From positions 124,001 to 188,000 of the forward strand of contig JASANG010004129.1 in NCBI GenBank assembly GCA_030248215.1: 64,000 nucleotides of DNA. Reading direction: 5' to 3'. Positions 14,801 to 26,800 of the stretch are shown here, one piece after another. A model generated the notes under the pieces. The model was not told where the DNA came from, ran no database searches, and saw nothing but the letters and a program-made list of their open reading frames with translations. The stretch's first letter is position 1; the number at the start of each line of letters is the position of its first letter. Source of the DNA: Enoplolaimus lenunculus (taxonomy: Eukaryota > Nematoda > Enoplea > Enoplida > Thoracostomopsidae). Made by a program: the position numbers and the translations under genes.

Positions 14801-17800
14801 AGTTTCAAAGTAGAATAAATTATAACTTTACCAGGAATGGCAAATTGGACAATTCCATTCAAATTTGTCAAATCAATATACTCGCCAAGTTCCAGAGGTC
14901 CAGCCAGCCGATATGCGTTCAAGCTTGTCAATAACTCAGAAGAACGTGTATCGCTTTGTCCTCCGCTACCGTCAAACTGAAATCAACAGCTAGTGCTGTG
15001 AAACTGCAACAGTCATGAACAGGATTAAGTGTGTACTAATCGCGAATGCGACTGCGGTCGCGGTTTTAAAATCGTGGTAGAATTTTCTTTGTTCACGAGA
15101 AAAGTCTCGTCTAGAGAAGACACGATCGCAGTCGCGTCTCAAACAGCGGTAGCAACTGCGTTTACAAAGACAAAAGACAGAAAATTTAATACTAAGCAAT
15201 CGCTGTTGCGGCCGCAGCTACGACCGCAGTAACATCTAGCATTATGAGTGCCGTCTGCGAGAGATTGCGACTGAGAAACGACCAATGGCGATCAGACCCG
15301 CGGTTACGAACGCGCTCTCGGTTGCACTTACTTCTGTCCGTGACTGTAATTCATAACGATTATGTTACAAACTGGATTTACACTTGTCAAAAAATAAGCC
15401 TCGAAGTTCCCACAATACGACATATACAGCGCGTATTTCACGAAAACTTGACGTATTTCGATTAATAATTGTTTACAAAGCTTCACAGTTTTAACAAATG
15501 CAATACTGCAACTTTTATTCAATTCAGAACAAAATTTGACCGCAGCTGCGTCGTTTGTTGGACTCAATCACTCGTTTTTGCGGTTAGTGCAATCATTAAA
15601 CAGCGACCGCAGCAGCGATTGCTAAGTGTTAAGTTTTCAATCGCTAGTAGACACGGTTGTAACCGCAGCTTAAAACGCGTCTGCAACCATGTCTCTAGAC
15701 GCAATTCGTAACGAGCATAAAAATTCAATCCATATTAACAATATGAGGCTACTATTTAAGCTCGAGCCTAACTCTAATATGAATAAGCCAAAACATAACT
15801 ATAATCCGAATCCTACGCGTAGGTTTAACACTTCCAATTCTCTAGACCTCCACTCCCAGTGGGCAGGCATATGTGTCGATAATTCAAACACGGTTATAAA
15901 ATTATTTTTGTACACGCAATCAAGAATTACAGTGCACTTAATTTTGTCTATGATATTGCAGACCCTCCTTAAACATACAGCAACATACAAAAAATGAACG
16001 CTTCAGCATTAGCACAAGCTTGACGACTTAGAGTGGCGCTATTCTTGTAATCCAGCGCCGTTGGTCGCCGTTCGTCATCGTGAGGCGTACGCGAGCAGTT
16101 CGCATAAGATAACGAACGGTGACGGAGGGCGACGGTGGGCTATAATTTTTAAAAAGCATAGCGCCACTATTACTTGTCTTTCGAGTTGGGATGGTCGTTT
16201 ATCCATAGCAATGTTTCCAAAGGATGGTGCGCGAACATAATCCGCCTCAAGCGAAGTATCAAGTCTATGATGATCGGAATCAACTGTGGTATAGGCAGAA
16301 GTAGCGTCTTGCTCTTTTTGTGTCAAAAGCGATACAAACATTTGAGGTACGCCAGGGCACATTTGATGTAGTGAAAACTTGAAATCTAAATGACTCGCAC
16401 AGAAAGAAACCGGAAGCGTAATTTCAAACACATGTTCGCGCCAACTTTTACTAAAAACAATAAATATCACAGTATAGTACAGGAGGTTGCGTCTGGGCAG
16501 AGTGAGGTACTTCAAAAGAGGAGGGAAGAAAATCTTATTTAGACAAATCTAACTGACACAATTACCGTTTTGAAACAAAATCCTTCGTAATCAAGTCTGA
16601 TCACTCGTATATATAATGTAACGCACTTTACACCCATCTACAATACAAGACATCTGGAAAATATACAAAAAAGTGTGTATGACGTGCAAAAATTCAGGCC
16701 ATTTCGAAACTAAATCTGAGAAAGTGAACTGTTGTTATCTTGGAATCACACAAGCATTCACGCAGAACAGTCCTGGGATGCAACGCTAACCATTTTAAAA
16801 GCGAAGAAAACAAAATGAGTTTTTATTACAAAATTTATATCTCTTGCTTACGTGTCAGGAATCAAATGCCACGTCTTTATTAGCCGATCAGAACGCAAGT
16901 AATGTTGAGGATTTTTGCGTAAACGCTGATGTTGTTGAACTTCTGTCCAGCATGGAGGAGGTGTTACCTAAACATAACGTTTTTAATATAAAAGTGCCAA
17001 CTACAAATTAAGTACAATGAATTGCAAATCAATAAATAGGTTTTAATACAAAACAGACTTGAGACAAAGAGAATCGCGTATAATTCTCTGTGATTCTACT
17101 TTTTGTTCATATGGCATCCGTTTGTGAACGACAGTATAAGGGTTATAAACGTATAATGTAACCGGCCGTCATTTCCTGGTTCCTGTACGTAACTACTGTA
17201 CTGCGGACCTAAGAAAAGTAAATAACGTTCATGAATCTTAAAGCAAGCTAACCTGCAACGATGTGAGCTCTGACCGATTACAACTGGTATCCGTTCGAGT
17301 CAACTGCCAACACATGTGCAGTTCACGAGAACTAAATGGCACTCGATTGACAATTAACTCTGCAACAATAATAATAAGAAACTAAATTTGAAACAACACG
17401 AAAAATCATAATTATATTATAAATCATGCAACGCTGCAAACTATTAAAATATCACCCGGTGCAGGATAGCGATATTTTTAAAACTGGCACATTGAACGAT
17501 TACAACGTATTGATGACAATACTAAGTGCACGACACTTACGCTGTGTCCATGTTTGAGGGCATTTATAATTTCACAAAACGTGCATAATTTGGGCTTAAG
17601 ATAATTACAATTCAAAGCAGTGTTAGTACATAATTTGGCATAGAACTTCATATGAAGTAACAATAACACAACATATCGTTGCGGAAATGTTTGATCTCGG
17701 ACGCAAATTCACAAAGTATTGAAACCTGGATCTTCCAGCTTGCGATCAAGAACTGAGTAGTCCTGAGCATTTCGAGTCAGCTTTAGCCAGTCAGCAATCG

Positions 17801-20800
17801 AATCTTCATACGTAAAGGTTGGCGAAACCAGCCTGAACAAAGAAAATATTAACCTTAGAAGCATACGACATAAACTAAAAACAAAATATTACGCTCAAAA
17901 CACAGTGGCATTAGCTACAAAAACAGAAACTTTAATACTTCGCAAAAACGCTAAACTTTTTAAATATATAAATGTTTAATATTACGTAGCTACCCCAAAA
18001 AGTGCAAATACAAATATTATTTCTAAAACGCTCAAAAATTAACCTAAAAATACAAATCTTTCCTGTATCCGTTGATACAGCTAGTCGTTCGGCGTCCTCA
18101 GCATATGAGCATAGCGCGAATCGATATTTTTCTGGTTGTGAAGTATGATACACTGCAAGTGCTTCTCCAGAGTCACCGCTGATGATTTGAAGTTCTCCAA
18201 GCTTTGTTGTAGCCGCAATAAAACCAAATTCGGAAGTCAACTCGTTTCCTAAATTGTTTGGCAACGCGCACACTGACACCCAGCAAAGGGAGTTTCTGAA
18301 AATAAATCATAAATGCCAATATAGCACGGTACTACTACAGCTTGCTAGAAGTTATTCTGGCTAAACAAAAAAATAAAAATTGAACTCGAAAACAATCCGT
18401 CCAGAACCTGAGTGAGATACCAGAGTAGAATCTTAACGGTACGTATTTCAATAAAAAGAAGAATCTAAATCACTCTTATTTAGTAGTGCTTCATATAATT
18501 TGTTGTGATATAATTTTGAAATAAACAATAATGTGACACGGAAATTTTATTTACATTTCAGCAATTAACATCCGGCAACTAATACCTGAGCCGGAGCCGG
18601 ATGTCGATTTGTTACCGGATCCAAACCGGATGTCCATATTTTACCGGAACCGGATATCCGGTCACACTCGGGTATGTGCGGGCAAAGTTTACCCAACATA
18701 CACTGAGGCAAATGCTTATGACATAAAAGCTTAGTGTTGCACAAAGAATTGCAAAATTTAAGATCCTCTAAAACTAGCTTGCTTCGTTTATAATAGTATA
18801 TACTTTTGTTTGCAAAATAATAAAAAATGCAGTTACTACATAAATAAAATATATTCTACAGTTTCAAGTTGTTGACTGCGAACAAAGTTACATGGAGCGT
18901 CAATTCTAAAAAATAATGTGCGAAAGTTGCTCTTTAAAACTGTAATATTTGCCTTCAATTCACTCATAGACTCAAAAATTAAGCGGTGGTAATACCTGTA
19001 GTAATGCTGCTTCACAGGACTTTCCACCAGTCCCGTCATGCCGCCGGTAAACGATAAATTGTATATCAACAACGCTGCGGTAACTGAATGTAGTGCGCTG
19101 TGCACTGCGAGATCAAAAACCAAACCACACGCAAACAACGCTGTAATAAATATTAGTTGTTTTAAATACGTCATTTTAAAAGATATTGATTTCTATGACA
19201 TTGTTGCGAAAGCTGCAAAAACAACAGTACCGCGTATAAATTATGCAACAAACTGGATCTTTGAAATCTTACGGAGATCACTCTGAACTAAAGATACAGA
19301 CACAGACAGAAATAAGCGCGCAGAAACCACGATTGCAGTTACGGTTTTGTAAACTTTAATTGCGTTCGCAATTGTGGTGTGAACCGCGGTCGTTTTTAGA
19401 TGACATGTAACTAATTTCCATGCAACACATTAACAGTACCCGTGTGTATATGTCCATCAGGACACATTATGTGTCCGAAAAGAAAGAAAATTTCATCATA
19501 TTGATATATAAATGGATTTCAGAATTGAAGCTTTGCCACGAGATTCAATGTAAAACTAGAATACGTCAATCTTCAACCTCGCTTTGCTCGTGTGGTGAGG
19601 CTTTGTTGACAAAAAAACCCAAAAATGTTTTGGGATTTAATATATACTCACAAAAAACAAGTGTGACTTGTTTAGCTCGCTCAATTCATGAGCTTCTGAT
19701 GTTCTGATGACCTCGTCCAATTATTTTATATTTCTACAAAATTCGACTTTTAAGGTCCCAAATTTCCCCACTGGACTCAAAATTTTTTGTCGAAAAATTA
19801 TACAAGTTATATACCGTTTGACACAGGTGGCGAAGCTAAGACGAATAATGTTAAATGTTCCCCAATCATACGTCTGGCTGCCGAGTTATTGTCAAATAAC
19901 AAAATTTGGCGCCGAACCATGATCGCTGGCAGCGCGCCAAATCAGTTATTTGACAACAACTCGGTAAGAAGACGTCTGATTGCAGAAAGTTCACCACTGG
20001 ACTCAGCTCTGCATACTGCGTCAAATGATATATAATTTGTTCAAGTTTTCGAAATCAATTTTTGGGACCAAGGGGCTGACCTTGTGATCTTAAAAATCCG
20101 AATTTTGTTTAAAATTCTGATCTGGGCATGGAATGATCAGGGGATGTCATCGGAAGCTCAAATATGCAAAAAGTTTCAAAATCCAAGCATTTTTGGGCAA
20201 ACGCCGGCTAAGTGTGGGATAATCGATCACACGGACAAGAAAGTTCACCACTCGACTCAGCTCTGCATACTGCGTCAAATGATATATAATTTGTTCAAGT
20301 TTTCGAAATCAATTTTTGGGACCAAGGGGGTGACCTTGTAATCTTAAAAATCCGAATTTTTTTAAAATTCTGATCTGGGCATGGAGTGATCAGGGGATGT
20401 CATCGGAAGCTCAAATATGCAAAAAGTTTCAAAATCCAAGCATTTTTGGGCAAACGCCGGCTAAGTGTGGGATAATCGATCACGCAGACAAAGAATGAAT
20501 TTTTCCACTGTTTCCAGGAAAAAAATGAAAAAATTCATTTCTTACGGTCATAAATTTTTCCGGAAAAAACAACCCTGCTTGTATATATAGCCCATGAAAG
20601 TTCACGGCTATAAATTACACGTTAGCAATTCTCAGACTGGTGTTTGTGGCTCATATCAGTAAATATAATTATGCATAACACCGGATATCCACTGTCTAAC
20701 GTATAATAACCAAACAAATATCTTATAGAAGATCCAACACAAGAACCTACAGTCTTTATTCACAGCGACTATTAACGAATATCCGTTGTGGGTATCTATC

Positions 20801-23800
20801 AGACTATGAATGCGAAAGCCAGGCGCGTCAACTTCTGTCGGCAACCGAATACATTGTAAAAGCACAGCGTTCACTCGTAGCGGTTGTGTATTGATGCTAC
20901 GCAATATATCTGCGTCAAGTTTTGTATCTCCTGACTAAAAAGCACAAAAGCACAACACAGTTAGTATGGAGATATACCCTTTGTCACCGTGTGGTATCGT
21001 ACTCGAATTGCCATACGGCAACAGATACTAATTCGCCGATGACATTGCAGCAACAAGGTGAAGCAATGCGCCTGATGACAAGAAAATTACCCAAAAGTAT
21101 ATCGTCACCATAACACAACTACCGTCACATAACAAAATCAAAGCTTTAAGTCGACAATGTCAAACTTCGTTCCAAGCTACTATAAAGTGTTTTAATGAGA
21201 ACCAACGAACTGTCTAAATGTTCACATTACCCTAGGAGTTCGTTATAAAAGGGAGAACCCCACACGGTGAAAGTCATTAAAAATTAATTTGTTGCACGGT
21301 ACAATCTTTTAAGAATTTCCAACAATTTTAATTATAACACATAGTAGCTAAAATTAAGCGTTTACCTTTTGCTTGGATTCAGTCGAGTACAACGTATCAT
21401 TTGCGTCACTCGACAAGGGATAATCATAGTCCAAATTGCCATTTTCGTCTTCATTAGTTAAAGAGTCCGCGACTGCAATAAAATAACTGCAACATTGAAA
21501 TATAAATATCGGGACCGAGTACGTAATTTGTCAAGACCAAAAGTTGGACCGGAATTTTTCGGTAAAAACGTATGGAATACCAGGACCAGCTCTAGTCAAG
21601 AATATAAGTAAGAAAATAGCAGTTGAAATAAAATTACCTGAGTAAAGAAAATAGCAGTTGAAATAAAATTACCTGAGTATAGTATCAAATTGCAAGCAAT
21701 AGAATACATGAGTTTAGAAGTTATATTATAATCAGCTATGAATACATATCAACTTCAAAACTGAACAATATATAAATAAATAATTGCCATATTCTATACT
21801 ATAAGCGGCACCTAACACCAGCTTGTAATATGTTTTCGAACAAATGAACTGTTGACTCGACAAAAGAAAAATCAGGTCAATTATAGAACCGAAAAACATA
21901 CTAAATTCCAAGCAGCATCGTTCGCTGGCTTTTATGTTTATGAGGCCTATCACAAACTGGTGATAAATGCAAAACAAATTAAAAAATACGGAGATAAATT
22001 GTTGCTTACTACTGTATTTATCGCCATAGTCGCCACCACCGGTTGAAATATCCATATCCTCATCGCACGAAAACTCAATGAATTCATCAAACTCATTCAA
22101 ACTGGTTGTATCTATTGCAGTCGCCGAAGTTGCTACTGTTCCCGACTGCGGCCATACTGGCGGTGTAGGTGGTGCTAGAGTACCATCTGCCGACGAAGCA
22201 ACCGTACTGTACTGTTGCGTCAATTTAACAATTGCTGCGTTAAATTCATTGGACGATATTTCTGATGGTATCGTGATTGTCACACCATCACCCATTCCAG
22301 TCATTTCACCGTTCACCGAATACGCTGATTCGTCCCCAGTACTATCTACTTCTACAGTCGGAGGAGGTCCACCGTTAAACCCAACTGATTTCCTTGACAC
22401 ACCACCATTTGATCCTGTTCGATTTGACACGCCTCCTCCAGTGGTTAGTGAGTCACCGTTATTATTGGTGGTGTTTGAATAATGGTCACCGCCGCCAAAA
22501 CGGCCACTTCCTACATTGATATCGCGCGAGCATGACTCATCAATTTTATACACCAATAAAAACGGTCGATATCGAGAATTGACAAAACAACGCTAAAATA
22601 ACCAATCACAAAATAGATATTTTAATCCAAAAAAAATTAAAAAATTAGAAGTGCGATATACAAAAGCAACTTCCATTGGAACTATATAAGCAAAGTTCAG
22701 TACATATAATAGATTAATCTTTGAACAATTAATTTTTTAACCTATCCAATCTAATCAATGTGATCAGCTAAGTAAGTCGTAAGTAATTTTAGTCCAAAAT
22801 ATAGTAGGTACGATACACAATATCCACACTGTAACTTAAAGAACTAAAATATCAAAAGGCGTGAGTGAAACGTAGCTAACTTCAGATTTGAATCTACCAA
22901 AAAATGACATATTCTAGAGGCTCACTTGTCGTTCTCCGTCACTAATCTTCACTCGATCGGTGCCGAGTGCCGAATCAGAATCAACTTCAAACTCAATCCT
23001 GTTCTCGCAATCGTTGCGTACTCGCAAATCATCCTCGATGTCAGCCGAAAAGATTGCATTCATTGCTTTGCTGTAACTATTGCTACACTGGTTACTGTCA
23101 TCGCTATTTCTGCCCTTTAATCTTACGTAATTTTGACTTTCGTTATTATCGCCCACTTGTTTATCACCAGAAAATTGATGTCCTTCATGCATCAGCGACA
23201 ATATTTCACTTTGATCACCAGACGAAAACGCAGCACTTTGTGTGGATGCCGTAGTAGTAGCAGCAGTAGTATTAGTAGTAGTAGATGTTGTTGGCAAAGC
23301 TCCTGTCCACGGATTACCGACACGACGCAACTTACGTTCAACAAATCCGGCACCAATAACAAGGGCAGACGATGCACTTTCAAATACAAATCCACTATTT
23401 ATGTCGCTGCCATCAAATCCAAACAATAACCTCGTTCGATTATCGGCGTCGTTGCCGTTTCCACCGCAATCACTAGATTTTCCCCGCGGACCAGCTTGGT
23501 ACAGTTTCATTCGAGCTGACTTTCCTGCCGATAGTGAAGGCTGGCCACAGGTGATCATTGCATCAACACGAACGTCATCTTTTTCTGGTTTCATTGCGCT
23601 TATTTCTACCAAATATTAAAAAACATAGATTTAATATAAATAAAAATAAATACTGTCTTTTAAGAAGGGAGTGATCGGATTTTCATATACCGACTACCGG
23701 AACCGGAGCCTTATGGTAAACTCTTCGCCGGAATTGGATGTTGACCGGAAATAGCATATGCAAATTACTTAATATATCCGCTTTTCAAGCTGTTTTATAA

Positions 23801-26800
23801 TATTCGACACCATATCCACCAACATTCCAGTATCCGGGTAGCTCTATACTGGATACTAAACCGGATACAAATATAGGTTTTCTGCCGGATATTAAATCGG
23901 AAACAGATATCACATCGCTTCTTTTCACAGTAAATATGTGTTGTCTTCGTCCAGATCAACTTGCAACATCGATTGAGTTTTGTTGAAAAAACAAAACGAA
24001 TTAAGTTTATATTAATTACGCTGGCATGAAAATGCGAAAAAATTATTAATTCAAACAGCAAACAAAAGGGTAGCAGTTTGAGTTCAACCAGACACATATT
24101 TCAAAACTTAAAACTACAAAATACAAATAGCGTTGCAACTTTTGCTGTAGTACGTATTGCACACAACTCTTAAATGAAGAAACCATTACTGTATGTGTAA
24201 AGGCGAGCTCTTAGCACAGACACACTGAAGGCGTTTTCAGCACTGTACTATCAAAAAGCAACGGATTTGTATAATCAGCCAATGTACTCTGATTGAACTT
24301 CATAATGTTACCTAAGATACCCAGCTTAACTGGAATAAGTATCATAACTATGGCCTATATGAAATAAAAGGCCTACTCACGAATCCTGAACCTAAACTAA
24401 GCCAAGAGGAAGCGTAGCCTGAACATAAGCATAACCTAAGCTTCTTACTCCCCAGTCACTAAGTCCTCCAGCATCTCTGAATTTCAATAGACCGACCTTC
24501 ACAAGTAACATTGGTCATTAATAGATGCGTATACAACAAATTAAATCCAAACTTGGATACATATTTTCGATTGTAAATAAACTTACCACTAGCTATCTCA
24601 TTAACACTAATATCCACTACTTCACGAATGGTTTCAACCAAGACAGAATCCTGTGCACTTAACTCGGTGCGGCTGTAATCGTAATGAATTAGCGTTATTC
24701 AAATTTATTTGAATCTCAGTAGCCGTTAAAGCACACAATACGACTATGTCTCCGCCAATATAACTCTTGCTAACTAAATCCATTTACGATTTTAGCAACA
24801 TAAAATAGTGACAAATCTATTGCACAGAAACAAATCGCAGGATTACCGCAGTTTTCAATGCACCAAAATTGCTATATTTACATAGTGGCCAATAAAATGA
24901 CACACCCACAAAACGAACGCGCTGATTTATGGCTATTTACATTTGTCAATTTACTAACTATCACTCGAAATTACAGTGACATAGGTAAAACTTAAGGTAC
25001 AGCCATAACTGCACCGATTCAACTACTAAACGTAAAACTGAGGAGAAGTCAACTAAAAAGTTTACAATTCAATCAAACAGACCGACTTGTAAACACTTAC
25101 TCATGAGTGTCTTCTGCCCACGAAACACGATGTGGTCGTCTGGACCGAGGGTTGTATCCAGTTTTAATACCAAGATATGGTTCTGTCGGATCAAGCGTGA
25201 ACCGTAAGCACTGCTGAAGTTAGTAATACAAAATTGCAACTACAAATTGCAACACTGCTATCATGAGGTTCGGAGAGGACCGCGTCATATACGTAAACGT
25301 AAATATATATGGTTTTGTGTCAAGGCATTTAGTTATTAACAAAACAATTTGTCGTCAAAGTTATAAGAGGGGCCGTTACCTTCCTAGTCAATTCTTGCAT
25401 ACACCCTGCACTGGCTCTGGCCCACAATTGGAGTATCAAAAAATGCCAACCCCTACCGACAAACAAACAACTACCAAACCTCAGAAGCTGCACCTGTGAG
25501 TTAATTCAAAGGAAACCGTAAATTATAAGGACCACTGGTGGTTCCAGGAATATTATTCGCGGGAAGGTGGGATTTTGCGTTTTTGTAACACGGGTATGAA
25601 ACTATTTCATTCTTCTCTATTGCGTGTAAAAATAAGCTGCGTATATACGAAACATTTCGTCCCGCCAAACCTGTGACCGCCCCATATATTGACAAAATTG
25701 TAGAAACACGTGTCTACTAACCTGAAGCTGTCTCGCAACGTTCCAAATCAAAATTTCACCATGGCACGTGCTTGTCGCGACATAATCTGTGTTCGAACAC
25801 AAACTTATAACACTGATATCATCTTTAGTGTTGCAATCAATTGCAGGCCAGGAACCGTATGTTACTAAATAAATAACAAAATAACATTTTCAATAACGCA
25901 ATAACACATCGCCTACGTTTACTTCTAACGTTTTGGCACTGAAAATTGCACGGTGTTGGAATTTACGTGCGATAAATTTTAAAATTGCCACTCGTTAAAA
26001 GCTACCCTACCATAACTTATTCTGTTAACCTCACCTTAACACGTGTCGCACAATGTATGCTTCGTATTTGTTGTGGGACTTGTTACGATCAGGTTAACCG
26101 GCGTCAAAAGTTAAAATTGAAAATGCATAGACTTAAACAGTTTATTAAAGAAGGAAGCCGGTTGCCGATAATGTTTTGTAACGCGAAAGCCAAAACCAAA
26201 TCCACGAATTTACAGCTACAACAGTTTCTCGCTTCAATTCGTCGGCGATTAGTTCCATGACATAACAGTCTGGCTTTGACAGTTTTCAATCTTAAGAACA
26301 CCCAATGTTATATCTTGGACTTGCGCGTAGGTGTTTACGTCCGCTGTTCATGTTCATCATTGGTCCATCCCCATTTTTTACCCAAGAAAAACCGCGAAAG
26401 TTATATAAAATACCATAGGTACTGTCACAAGCACTAGATAGAAAAGTTTGACATAAAACAACAAACTTGAAACAGGAACATTCTGAGTGAATTCGCCGCG
26501 GACATATGGGCAAGTCGTAAAATGTCGTTCATGCTCAGACCTGAAACAAAATATGTCAAGTCTGACACCGCTTATGATCTCCACATTATTTTGTGAACGT
26601 GGGTAAACTAAACATAACGCATTTTCAAAGTTACTCATTATTAATAATTCTTACAGCGATAATTACATTACTCTCGCATCAAATAAAAAGATTTCAAATA
26701 ATTGAAATATCACGACACTGGTACCAAACGATCTGTAAGATTTGATGCCAACCTGTACACAACAACAGCGTCACTTTTTTTTCGTTTTTAACTTGTAAAT

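Noticed and set aside
19985-20492. CRISPR-like or LTR-like direct repeat
   Set aside because: Only two adjacent long units with no spacer and no coding sequence between; it is a simple tandem duplication.
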